Shown piece after piece: positions 25,754 through 34,192 of a stretch of 64,000 bases of DNA. Position 1 is the first letter of the stretch. Each line of letters starts with the position of its first letter. The notes beneath the pieces are model-generated. The model was given only the letters and a program-made list of their open reading frames with translations. It was not told the DNA's origin and ran no database searches. The position numbers were made by a program, and so were the translations under genes. The DNA is from JACKIC01 sp964543795. GTDB taxonomy: Bacteria; Planctomycetota; UBA1135; UBA2386. The DNA lies in the NCBI GenBank assembly GCA_964543795.1, contig CAZIZN010000003.1, forward strand, positions 248,001-312,000. Direction: 5' to 3'.

Positions 25754-25775
25754 GTCGCACCGCGCGCTCCGCGCG
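25752..25775. repeat. 24-bp direct repeat, copy 1
   Basis: The sequence starting at the stop of the + strand gene is repeated exactly at 25868-25891, where it lies just past the end of the minus-strand gene. Each copy contains CGCGCG-CTC-CGCGCG, a hairpin-forming core, so the two may serve as end-of-transcript structures for the convergent genes. The 144 bases between the genes hold nothing else recognisable. Confidence 0.7.
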
Positions 25776-25867
25776 CGCCGCCACTCACTGCCGCTCCTGA
25801 CGCGCCGCAACGCGGGGACAGGTCGACGCGCAATCCACGCACCCAGCCCCGCGGCGGCGCGACCCAC

Positions 25868-25891
25868 GAGTCGCACCGCGCGCTCCGCGCG
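25868..25891. repeat. 24-bp direct repeat, copy 2
   Basis: This is the second exact copy of the repeat at 25752-25775, in the same orientation and 116 bases away. It lies directly downstream of the stop of the minus-strand membrane-protein gene. Confidence 0.7.
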
Positions 25892-25897
25892 CCGCCG

Positions 25898-26455
25898 TCA
25901 CGCCGGCGAGCGGTAGACGATCTCGACGCGCATGCGGCTCAGGCTCTCGAACGTGCGGCGGCGCTGCAACAGCGGCCACCAGTCGTAGAGCAGCAGTTCG
26001 AGCGGGCGCCACATCGCGACCCAGCCGAGGATCAAGAGCCCTTCGTCGGCGATGCGTTGCCATTCGCCGGGTTCGGCGGCGCGGAAGAACTCGCGTGCGA
26101 CGGTGCACGCGGCGAGGAACAGGGCGCCGATCGCGAGGCTCGTGCGCCCGAGCTGCAGGATGCGGCGCACCTCGAGCCGGGCCAGCCCGGCGCGGTAGGT
26201 GAAGTAGTTCTCGACCGCGCTCTGCACCGTGCGCTCGGGTTCGAAGCGGCGCTGGTCCTCGGGCAGGTGCAGGCGGAACACGAGCGGCGTGCCGGCCGGG
26301 AACTCGCGCGCCCAGCTGGTGACGAACTCCTCCGCGTCGCGGTCGAGGTCCTTCTCGTGGAACGGCGCGGGATCGAACGAGTCGAACAACTGGTTGAGTT
26401 CGCGCAGGCGCAGCTCGATCACGCCCGGCGCCCCGGCTGTGCCCGGCCCGCTCAC
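25898..26455 (-). CDS. conserved-looking small membrane protein
   Basis: This 185-residue product starts at a GTG that overlaps the acs stop by three bases (GTGA), so it is probably translated together with acs. The N-terminal half is soluble and charged (LFDSFDPAPFHEKDLDRDAEEFVTSW). Two hydrophobic helices follow at about 108-123 (LAIGALFLAACTVA) and 139-153. The C-terminus contains an Arg-rich YDWWPLLQRRRTFESL segment. I do not recognise a named family. The link to acs suggests acetate or envelope metabolism but is not proof. Confidence 0.65.
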   Translation of the reverse strand: MSGPGTAGAPGVIELRLRELNQLFDSFDPAPFHEKDLDRDAEEFVTSWAREFPAGTPLVFRLHLPEDQRRFEPERTVQSAVENYFTYRAGLARLEVRRILQLGRTSLAIGALFLAACTVAREFFRAAEPGEWQRIADEGLLILGWVAMWRPLELLLYDWWPLLQRRRTFESLSRMRVEIVYRSPA

Positions 26456-28395
26456 GTGGACTGCCGATGGCCGGCGACGATCTGTTCGACCACCTGCGGT
26501 TCGGCGAGCGTGGTGATGTCGCCGAGCTCGGTGTAGTTGCCCTCGGCGATCTTGCGCAGGATGCGGCGCATGATCTTGCCGCTGCGCGTCTTCGGCAGAC
26601 CCGTCACGACCTGGATGCGATCCGGCGTGGCGATCGGACTGATCGCCTTGCGCACCTGCTGCTTCAGCACCGCCTCGATCTCGGCCGGCGGCACGCCGTC
26701 GGCCGGCTTGCCCGCGATCACGTAGGCGTGGATGCCCTGGCCCTTGACGTCGTGCGGGAAACCGACGACGGCGGCCTCGGCGCAGAACTCGTGCGCGACC
26801 AGCGCGCTCTCGATCTCCGCGGTGCCGAGCCGGTGGCCGGCGACGTTGAGCACGTCGTCGACGCGGCCCGTGATCCAGTAGTAGCCGTCCTCGTCGCGGC
26901 GGCAGCCGTCGCCGGTGAAGTACTTGCCGGGGTAGAGCCCGAAGTAGGTCTGCCGGAACCGTTCGTGGTCGTTGAGGATCGTGCGCGCCTGGCCGGGCCA
27001 GCTCGACGCGAGACAGAGGTTGCCGGACACGCCGTTGCCGTGCAGTTCGTTGCCCTGGTCGTCGACGAGCACCGGCCGCACGCCCGGCAGCGGGAAGGTG
27101 GCGGAACCGGGCTTGCACGGCGTCGCACCGGGCAGCGCCGAGATCAGGATGCCGCCGGTCTCCGTCTGCCACCACGTGTCGACCACCGCACAGCGACCCT
27201 CGCCGACCACGTCGTGGTACCACTGCCAGACCTCGGGGTTGATCGGCTCGCCGACCGAGCCGAGCACGCGGATGCTGTCGCGGCGGTACTTCCTGACCGG
27301 CTCGTCGCCGTAGCGCAGCAGCGCCCGCAGCGCCGTCGGCGCGGTGTAGAAGATCGACGCCTGGATGTCGTCGACGACCTGCCAGTAGCGGCCCGGGTCG
27401 GGGTGGACCGGCGTCGACTCGAACAGCACCGTCGTGGCGCCGTTGCAGAGCGGACCGTAGACGATGTAGCTGTGGCCGGTGATCCAGCCGACGTCGGCGG
27501 CGCAGAAGTGCACGTCGCCGGGGTGCCAGTCGAAGACCAGCTGGTGCGTGTAGGACGTGTAGACGAGGTAGCCGCCGGTCGTGTGCACCTGACCCTTGGG
27601 CTTGCCCGTCGAACCCGACGTGTAGAGCACGAACAGCGGGTCCTCGCTGTCCATCCACTCGACGGGGCAGTAGGCGCGCTGCTTCTGCATCTCCTCGGCG
27701 AGCCAGAGGTCCCGGCCGGCGCGCATCGGCACCTGGGCCTCGGTGCGGCGCGCGACGAGCACGGTGCGCACGGGCAGCTCTTCGATCGCCGCGTCGACCG
27801 TGTGCTTGAGCGGGATCGTCTTGCCGCCGCGCAACCCCTCGTTGGCGGTCAGGACCACGCGGCAGTCGGCGTCGGCGATGCGGTCGCGCAGCGAGTCGGC
27901 GGAGAAGCCGGCGAACACGACGCTGTGCACGGCACCGATGCGCGCGCAGGCGAGCATCGCGTAGACGGCTTCGGGCACCATCGGCAGGTAGATGCAGACC
28001 CGATCGCCCTTCTTCACGCCGTGGTGCTTGAGCACGTTCGCGAGCCGCGAGACTTCCTCGTGCAGTTCGCGGTAGGTGATGTACCGGTAGAGTCCGGGTT
28101 CGTCGCCGACCCAGAGCAGCGCCGTGTGTTCGCCGCGTTCGACGAGGTGGCGGTCGACGCAGTTGAAGCAGGCGTTGACGCGGCCGCCGAGGTACCAGGC
28201 GATCTCGGCCTTCCTGAAGTCCTGGCGCACCGCCTGCTCGAACGGGTGGAACCAGTCGATGCGCTGCGCCTGCCGCCGCCAGAACCCGGACGGGTCCTGC
28301 TCGGCCTCGGCGCACAGGCGCTGGTAGTGCTCGAACGAACCGACGTGCGCGCGGCGCGCGACGGCGGGCTTGGGCGGGACGATGCGATCGGCCAT
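26452..28395 (-). CDS. acs: acetyl-CoA synthetase (AMP-forming)
   Basis: The enzyme activates acetate with ATP and CoA via acetyl-AMP. The 647-residue length is standard. Visible motifs are the AMP-binding P-loop YTSGSTGKPKGQVHT, VDTWWQTETGG (the acetate pocket Trp region), YFTGDGCRRDEDGYYWITGR, and PKTRSGKIMRRILRK near the C-terminus. In the last of these, the lysine of SGK is the catalytic residue that Pat-type acetyltransferases inactivate in other bacteria. It ends by overlapping the membrane-protein gene. Upstream, 24 bases separate it from the leucyl aminopeptidase gene on the same strand. Confidence 0.95.
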   Translation of the reverse strand: MADRIVPPKPAVARRAHVGSFEHYQRLCAEAEQDPSGFWRRQAQRIDWFHPFEQAVRQDFRKAEIAWYLGGRVNACFNCVDRHLVERGEHTALLWVGDEPGLYRYITYRELHEEVSRLANVLKHHGVKKGDRVCIYLPMVPEAVYAMLACARIGAVHSVVFAGFSADSLRDRIADADCRVVLTANEGLRGGKTIPLKHTVDAAIEELPVRTVLVARRTEAQVPMRAGRDLWLAEEMQKQRAYCPVEWMDSEDPLFVLYTSGSTGKPKGQVHTTGGYLVYTSYTHQLVFDWHPGDVHFCAADVGWITGHSYIVYGPLCNGATTVLFESTPVHPDPGRYWQVVDDIQASIFYTAPTALRALLRYGDEPVRKYRRDSIRVLGSVGEPINPEVWQWYHDVVGEGRCAVVDTWWQTETGGILISALPGATPCKPGSATFPLPGVRPVLVDDQGNELHGNGVSGNLCLASSWPGQARTILNDHERFRQTYFGLYPGKYFTGDGCRRDEDGYYWITGRVDDVLNVAGHRLGTAEIESALVAHEFCAEAAVVGFPHDVKGQGIHAYVIAGKPADGVPPAEIEAVLKQQVRKAISPIATPDRIQVVTGLPKTRSGKIMRRILRKIAEGNYTELGDITTLAEPQVVEQIVAGHRQST

Positions 28396-28419
28396 GGCGA
28401 CGGAGCGGTGAGGGGCGGC

Positions 28420-29910
28420 CTACAGCGAACGCACCCAGTGCAGCAGCGTGCGCACCGCGGTGCCGGACGCGCCGCCGTTGTAGTAGTCCTTGGCGATGCC
28501 GCCGTAGGCGGTGCCGGCGATGTCGAGGTGGGCCCACGGCGTGTCGCCGGCGAAGTAGGAGAGGAACGCGCCGCCGGCGATCGAACCGTTGCCGTGCTGC
28601 GGGCCGTTGATGTTCGCGAGGTCGGCGAACTTGCTCTTCATCTGGTCCTTGTGGCAGTCCCAGAGCGGCAGCTGCCAGAGCGGCTCGTCGGCGCGGCAGC
28701 CGGCCGCGAGCAGCGCGTCGATCAGCGGCTGGTCGTTGCCCATGATGCCCGCGACCTCGTGGCCGAGCGCCACCACGACGGCGCCGGTCAGCGTCGCGAG
28801 GTCGACGATCTGCCGGGGCGCGTAGAACTTCTTCGCGTAGCAGATCGCGTCGGCGAGCACGAGGCGGCCTTCGGCGTCGGTGTTGAGCACTTCGATCGTG
28901 CGGCCGTCCATCGCCCGGACGACGTCGCCGGGCTTCTGCGCGTCGGGCCCGGGCATGTTCTCGGTCGCGGCGATCAGCCCGATCACGTTGCAGCGCGGCG
29001 GCGAGGCGAGCGCGCCGTGGTGCAGGGCGTGGAAGAGGCCCAGCACCGCGCCGGCACCGCACATGTCGTAGCGCATCTCGTCCATCTTGCCCGCCGGCTT
29101 GATGCTGATGCCGCCGGTGTCGAACGTGAGGCCCTTGCCGACCACGCAGACGTTGTCCTTGGCGCCCGGCACCTTGTACTCGAGCACGATGAACTTCGGC
29201 GGCTCGGTGCTGCCCCTGGCGACGCCGAGCAGCGAGCCCATGCCGAGCTTCTGCATCGCCGCGCGGTCGAGCACCTTCACCTTGAGCCGGCCGCCGGCGA
29301 GCTTCTTCGCCGCGGTGGCGAGGTGGGCCGGCGTGCAGAGGTTCGACGGCATGTTCTCGAGGTCGCGCGCGAACACGGTCGCCGCCGCGAAGCGCTCGCC
29401 GTCGACGACGCCGTCGGCGAACGCCTCGGCGTGGCGCTTGTCGAGGCCGTGCGCGGCGATCCTGCAGCTGTCGGCCTTGCGGCTCTCGGGCTTCTTCTGC
29501 CGAGGCGCGTCGTAGCGGTAGGCCCCGAGCACGAGACCTTCGGCGATCGCCTGCCCGGCGGCGGCGGCTTCGACCGGGCCGAGTGCCGCCTTGTCGACGA
29601 CGAGGTCGAACGACGCCACGCCGATCTCGCGCGCGGCGGCCTGCGCGATCGCCGCGGCGCGGCGCAACCGCTCCGTCGTGACGTCCTTCGGCGCACCCAG
29701 ACCGACGCAGCCGACGCGGCCGTACGAACTGCCCTTCGGCTGGTGGAACAGGCTGCGCGCGCGGAACGACGTCTTGAGGTCGCCGCTGGCCTTGCCGGCG
29801 GCGAGCGCGGTGCGCAGCGCCGGACCGCCTTCGAGCACGCCGTCGGCGACGAGAACGAACACGAGATCGCCGCGGCCAAGGCCCGCGGCGGGAACGGTGC
29901 GGATCTTCAT
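28420..29910 (-). CDS. pepA: leucyl aminopeptidase (M17)
   Basis: This 496-residue cytosolic dizinc or dimanganese aminopeptidase removes N-terminal residues, preferably Leu, from peptides. The catalytic C-terminal domain is complete: the metal ligands lie in VVGKGLTFDTGGISIKPAG (about 257-274), the YDMCGAGAVLG segment follows, and the signature NTDAEGRL occupies 343-350. The N-terminal macro-like domain is less conserved, as usual for the family. The start ATG at 29910 precedes IRTVPAAGLGRGDLVFV. It is probably cotranscribed with acs. Confidence 0.93.
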   Translation of the reverse strand: MKIRTVPAAGLGRGDLVFVLVADGVLEGGPALRTALAAGKASGDLKTSFRARSLFHQPKGSSYGRVGCVGLGAPKDVTTERLRRAAAIAQAAAREIGVASFDLVVDKAALGPVEAAAAGQAIAEGLVLGAYRYDAPRQKKPESRKADSCRIAAHGLDKRHAEAFADGVVDGERFAAATVFARDLENMPSNLCTPAHLATAAKKLAGGRLKVKVLDRAAMQKLGMGSLLGVARGSTEPPKFIVLEYKVPGAKDNVCVVGKGLTFDTGGISIKPAGKMDEMRYDMCGAGAVLGLFHALHHGALASPPRCNVIGLIAATENMPGPDAQKPGDVVRAMDGRTIEVLNTDAEGRLVLADAICYAKKFYAPRQIVDLATLTGAVVVALGHEVAGIMGNDQPLIDALLAAGCRADEPLWQLPLWDCHKDQMKSKFADLANINGPQHGNGSIAGGAFLSYFAGDTPWAHLDIAGTAYGGIAKDYYNGGASGTAVRTLLHWVRSL

Positions 29911-29998
29911 GCGGCGCGCCGTTGTAGCGCCGGGCGCGCTGCCGCACCACGCTGCGGGTCCGTCCCGATGGCCGCCCGCCGCACCGCGCGACGCGATC

Positions 29999-30688
29999 TC
30001 AGGCGCGCGGCGGCTTGGGCAGATCGCCGACCCAGCGCAGGGAGTCGCCCTCGCGCAGCTGTTCCTGCTTCCAGATCGGCACTTCGTTCTTGAGCCGGTC
30101 CATGAGGAAACGGCAGGCGTCGAACGCGGGACCGCGGTGCGGCGACGCGACGACGACGACCACCGAGGCTTCGCCGATCGGCACCTCGCCGAGCCGGTGC
30201 ACCACGCGCGCGCGCGTGATCGGGAACTGCTTGATCGCCTGTTCGAAGATGCCGCACATGACCTTCTGCGCCATCTCCGGATACGCCTCGTAGCGCAGCG
30301 TGGCGACGGCCGCGCCCTCGTTGTGGTCGCGCGTGGTGCCCGCGAAGGTCACCACCGCACCGTCCGCATCGGTGCGGCACTCGACTTCGAGCGCCCGCGG
30401 ATCGATCGCGCCGCGCACGAGGTCGAAACGGTAGAGGTCGCGCTCGCCCGAACCGCCGCTGATCGGCGGGATGAACGCCACCTCGTCGCCCGCCGCGAGC
30501 ACCGTGTCGGCGCGCGCGTAGTCGCGGTTCACGGCGAAGGCCAGCGGCACCCGCGCCAGCGCCGGCGCACGCTGCACGAGCCGGCGACGCAGATCCTCGA
30601 CGGTCGCCCCCGGCGGCAGCTCCACACGCAGTTCGTCGGCACCGAGCGCTTCGCGCACGGCGGCGAAGCAGCGCACGGTGACGGACAT
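29999..30688 (-). CDS. moaDE: MoaD-MoaE fusion, molybdopterin synthase
   Basis: One 229-residue chain carries both subunits of molybdopterin synthase, which adds two sulfurs to precursor Z. Residues 1-79 are the ubiquitin-like MoaD, ending in the Gly-Gly (GG 78-79 in PPISGGSG) that is normally a free C-terminal thiocarboxylate. MoaE begins after about residue 85, with VVTFAGTTRDHNEG, and holds the catalytic lysine region KNEVPIWKQE (K200, K207). A start 15 bases upstream (ATG 30703) is equally possible. No other moa gene is in the window. Confidence 0.88.
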   Translation of the reverse strand: MSVTVRCFAAVREALGADELRVELPPGATVEDLRRRLVQRAPALARVPLAFAVNRDYARADTVLAAGDEVAFIPPISGGSGERDLYRFDLVRGAIDPRALEVECRTDADGAVVTFAGTTRDHNEGAAVATLRYEAYPEMAQKVMCGIFEQAIKQFPITRARVVHRLGEVPIGEASVVVVVASPHRGPAFDACRFLMDRLKNEVPIWKQEQLREGDSLRWVGDLPKPPRA

Positions 30689-30882
30689 GGCAGGCTCGTT
30701 CATCGACGGAGGTTCTAGGCTCGCCACCCGCAGGTCGCCACCTCGCCCGCCGAATACGCGACGACGCAACGAACGCACCGCGGGGGGCCTTGCGTGCCGC
30801 CGGCGCATTGGCGAACCTGCTCGCCCTCGCCTCGATCGCGGGCTCCCCGCCGCGGCGTTCTTCCCGTCACCCGCTGACCACC

Positions 30883-32763
30883 ATGCTCAACCTCCTCCTC
30901 GCCACCGCGGCGCTGGCGCCGCAGGGCCCCGGCACCTCGATCGCGCCCGTCGTCATCAACGAGTTCTGCTACGACGACGGCGGCACCGACAACTACGAGT
31001 TCGTCGAGTTGTTCAACCGCAGCCCGGCCCCCGTCGACATCAGCGGCTGGAAGATCGTGGTGAACGACCCGGGCAGTCCTGGCTACGGCGGTTCGGGCCT
31101 CGGCGCCGTGCCGACCCACACGATCCCGCCCGGCACGATCCTCCAGCCGGGGGCGTTCTACCTGCTCGCCAATGCCGCGCTCGTGCCCGCCGCCGTGCCC
31201 GGGGTCAGCCAGCAGATCCCGGTCAACGCGATCGAGAACGGCGGCACCTACACCACGGTCGACTTCGAGTCGATCGAGCTGCAGGACGCGACCAGCACGA
31301 TCATCGACTCGCTGACGTACGAGATGGGTTACGGCACCGGCCCCTTCGGCCCGCACCCGCTCGAGGGCAACGGCTTCTTCGGCGACCTCGCGGTCGGCGA
31401 CAACAGCGCCGCCGGTTTGCCCGCGAGTTCGACCTCGCGCGTGTTCGACGGCTGGGACAACGACCGGAACCAGACGGACTTCCTCGTCGGCACCGTGCCG
31501 ACGCCCGGCTTCACGAACGGGCGCGCCGCCAACATCCCCTACTTCGGCACGTTCGACACCGGCGGGCTCGCCACGGACATCCCCGGTTTCGCGGCCGGCT
31601 TCGTGGCCCCCAAGCACGTCGACCCGCAGATCGTCGACACCTGGAACCTGAGCGCCAAGCCGGCTTCGCCGGGCGGCGGCCAGGCGATGTCGATCTGGGA
31701 CAACACCGGCGGCGGCAACAGCGTCACGCTCGACATGAGCCCGGTGCAGGACGTCGTCGTCGAGACCTACGTCTGGCTCGAGCCGGTGATGACGCCCGTC
31801 AATCCGCAGACCACGCCCTACCAGAACGGCAACCCGGCGCAGATCCCCGGCACCTACAACGCCGGCGACGGCGAGACCTGGATGCTCGGCGTGCGCGGCA
31901 GCGTCAACGGCAACGGCAACCCGCCGAACATCAGCGGCACCTACTACCAGGAGATCGCGCTCGGCGTCGGCCTGCGCCACCACTTCGCCACCGGCATCGC
32001 CTGGGTGCACCACCGCACGACCGTGTCGAGCCGGCTCTACCTCGTCGACCTGCGCGACGGCGACTCGAACACGAACCTCAACAACTTCACGATCCTCGCC
32101 GGCCCGATCGACATCCTGTCGGGCATCACCGACGGCTGGCAACGCATCCGCCTGCACGTGCAGGGTGACCAGGTGATCGCCAACTTCGGCGGCAACTTCG
32201 GCTTCGACGACGGCCTGCGCTTCGCCGCGACGACGACCACGAACACCTTCGGCCAGGTCTACCTCGCCTACCGCGAAGCCCTGCTCTACAACTCGAACTG
32301 CCGGCCGCCGCTGTTCGACCTGTTCGACGTGCACGCGCCGACCACGTCGGTCACCACGATCGGCACGCCCTCGCCGACGACCTCGGGCACGCCGACGATC
32401 TTCAGCGACGGCCTGCCGATCGTCGGCACCACCGGCTGGCGCATCGGCGCCTCGGGCATGGTGCCCGCCGGCGCGCCGAACTCGGCCTTCGCGGGCATCG
32501 TCCTCGGCTTCTCGTCGTTCCCGCTCGGCTACCCGATCCCGGGCGCGCCCGCCACCGTGCAGGCCTACGTGCTGCCGATCGTCGCCTCGAACATCGGCTT
32601 CGCCGACCCCACGGGCACCGTCGGCTGGAACTTCGGCCTGCCCCCGGACACCGGCCTCGTCGGCGTGACGATCGTCTCGCAGATCGTCGACTTCGACCCG
32701 CTCCTCGGCGCCTCGCTGCCGATCGGCTCGAGCCAGGCCATCGAAGCCCGCATCGGCAACTGA
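30883..32763 (+). CDS. secreted lamin-tail-domain protein
   Basis: The 626-residue protein begins with a short signal sequence (LNLLLATAALAPQG). Residues about 20-180 form a lamin-tail domain: VVINEFCYDDGG, YEFVELFNRS, DISGWKIV, then LANAALVP. These domains occur in many secreted bacterial proteins and are thought to bind other molecules or help anchoring. The middle resembles a concanavalin-like beta-sandwich (KHVDPQIVDTWNLS to the FGGNFGFDDGL region). The last 120 residues are the recurring C-terminal domain, ending in EARIGN. No enzyme motif is seen. The ATG at 30883 starts the hydrophobic segment. Confidence 0.78.
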   Translation: MLNLLLATAALAPQGPGTSIAPVVINEFCYDDGGTDNYEFVELFNRSPAPVDISGWKIVVNDPGSPGYGGSGLGAVPTHTIPPGTILQPGAFYLLANAALVPAAVPGVSQQIPVNAIENGGTYTTVDFESIELQDATSTIIDSLTYEMGYGTGPFGPHPLEGNGFFGDLAVGDNSAAGLPASSTSRVFDGWDNDRNQTDFLVGTVPTPGFTNGRAANIPYFGTFDTGGLATDIPGFAAGFVAPKHVDPQIVDTWNLSAKPASPGGGQAMSIWDNTGGGNSVTLDMSPVQDVVVETYVWLEPVMTPVNPQTTPYQNGNPAQIPGTYNAGDGETWMLGVRGSVNGNGNPPNISGTYYQEIALGVGLRHHFATGIAWVHHRTTVSSRLYLVDLRDGDSNTNLNNFTILAGPIDILSGITDGWQRIRLHVQGDQVIANFGGNFGFDDGLRFAATTTTNTFGQVYLAYREALLYNSNCRPPLFDLFDVHAPTTSVTTIGTPSPTTSGTPTIFSDGLPIVGTTGWRIGASGMVPAGAPNSAFAGIVLGFSSFPLGYPIPGAPATVQAYVLPIVASNIGFADPTGTVGWNFGLPPDTGLVGVTIVSQIVDFDPLLGASLPIGSSQAIEARIGN

Positions 32764-32779
32764 GCTGCCCCACCCCGCT

Positions 32780-32826
32780 GCAAAATAGCTGCGTACCGAA
32801 CCAGGTTCATCCCGCAGCTATTTTGC
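32780..32826. terminator. long AT-containing hairpin between genes
   Basis: Fourteen perfectly paired bases (32780-32793 with 32813-32826) enclose a 19-base loop that itself contains a five-base stem (GAACC-A-GGTTC, 32798-32808). The arms (GCAAAATAGCTGCG) are notably AT-rich for this genome. It lies 17 bases after the lamin-tail gene stop. A terminator for that gene is most likely, since a TTTTG run closes the right arm; a small mobile or regulatory repeat is the alternative. Confidence 0.6.
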
Positions 32827-32890
32827 TCCGCCCCCGGTTCCGCCCCCAGCGCGTGGTTTCCCGGCCGCAGCGGGCGCACACTGCCCGGCA

Positions 32891-34192
32891 GTGGCGAGCG
32901 GCGCGTCCAACCCGGCGGCCCCGCGGCGGCTGCACACGGCCGCCTGGGTCCTCTACGACCTCGCGAACACCGTCTACATCGCGGCGATCACGTTCGTGTT
33001 CACGCCGTACGCGCGGACCGTGCTCGGCGACCGGATCGACGGCGTCGGCTGGGCGAACTTCGCGTCGATGGCACTCGCCGCCCTGCTCGTGCCGGTGTTC
33101 GGCGCGATCGCCGACCACACCGGCAAGGCGCACCGGTACCTGGCACTCGCGACGATCGCCTGCATCGCCGGCCTCATCGGCATCGGACTCGACGTCGGCG
33201 ACGGCTGGCGGCCGGTCTGGCTGCTCGCCTGCTTCGCTTTCGCCAACCTCGCCTACAACCTCGGACTCCTGTTCTACAACGCGCTGCTGGCATCGGTGTC
33301 GCACGCGGACAACAGCGGCCAGGTGAGCGGCGTCGGCGTCGGCGTCGGCTACCTCGGCACGATCCTGGTCCTCGCGGTTGTGCTGCCCCTCGACGTGTCC
33401 GCCGCCGCGAAGTTCGCGCTCGCCGGCGGCATCTTCTTCGTCACCGCGCTGCCGTGCCTCGCGCTGGTGCGCGAACGGCGCCCGCCGCGGCCGGGCTCCA
33501 GCGGCGTCGCCGTGCGCGCCGCACTGCACTCGCTGCGCTCCACGCTGGCCCGACTGCCCAAGGATCGCCCCCTCTTGCTGTTCCTGCTCGGCAACTTCTG
33601 CCTCGTCGACGTGCTCAACACCGCGGTGCTCTACTTCGCCGACTTCACGCTCGACACGTTCCGCAGCGCGGCCACCGACGGCCGCCTCACGCTGCTCGGC
33701 CACACCTTCGTCGGCGAACCGGGCCTGCGCTCCTTCCTGCAACTGAGCGGACTGGCGCTCAACGTGCTCGCGCTGGGCTTCGGCATCGTGCTCGGCCGGT
33801 ACACCGAACGCGCCCCGCTCGGCGTGATGCGCGCCTCTGCCCTGGCCCTGCTGGTCGCCCTCGTCGGCGGCGCCTGGTTCGCCGGCCGCGATGCACTCGG
33901 CTACCTCGCGACGCTCGTGACGATGGGCGCGTTCGGCCTCGCCGGCATCTGGACCGCGGGCCGCAAGCTCGTGCTGCTGCTCGCACCGCCCGAGCGGGTC
34001 GGCGAGTACTTCGGCCTCTACGGCATCACGGTCAAGCTGTCGGTCGTCGGTGCCGTGGTGTTCGCCGAGGTCGAATACGCCCACGGCACCCGCACCGCGA
34101 TGCTGGCGCAGAGCGCGCAACTGTTGCTCGGACTGGTCTGTCTCTGCATGGTGCGCAGTCCCACCAGGAACGCACAGGCCGCCTGCGCATGA
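32891..34192 (+). CDS. MFS transporter, UMF1/Atg22-like
   Basis: The 433-residue membrane protein has about twelve hydrophobic helices. It opens with AAWVLYDLANTVYIAAITFVF, the 'YDfANsay' start of the UMF1 (Atg22-like) major-facilitator subgroup. YNALLASVSHADNSGQVSGVGVGVGYLG matches the subgroup's conserved loop. Substrates of bacterial UMF1 proteins are not established. The start is GTG at 32891. Its stop overlaps the start of the acyltransferase gene by four bases, so the two form a transcription unit and may cooperate in envelope metabolism. Confidence 0.82.
   Translation: MASGASNPAAPRRLHTAAWVLYDLANTVYIAAITFVFTPYARTVLGDRIDGVGWANFASMALAALLVPVFGAIADHTGKAHRYLALATIACIAGLIGIGLDVGDGWRPVWLLACFAFANLAYNLGLLFYNALLASVSHADNSGQVSGVGVGVGYLGTILVLAVVLPLDVSAAAKFALAGGIFFVTALPCLALVRERRPPRPGSSGVAVRAALHSLRSTLARLPKDRPLLLFLLGNFCLVDVLNTAVLYFADFTLDTFRSAATDGRLTLLGHTFVGEPGLRSFLQLSGLALNVLALGFGIVLGRYTERAPLGVMRASALALLVALVGGAWFAGRDALGYLATLVTMGAFGLAGIWTAGRKLVLLLAPPERVGEYFGLYGITVKLSVVGAVVFAEVEYAHGTRTAMLAQSAQLLLGLVCLCMVRSPTRNAQAACA

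Noticed and set aside
25898..29950. A 1,350-codon open frame on the minus strand running across acs and pepA
   Set aside because: Real coding sense is confined to 25898-26455; the rest is an alternative frame of acs and pepA with Arg-rich shadow composition.
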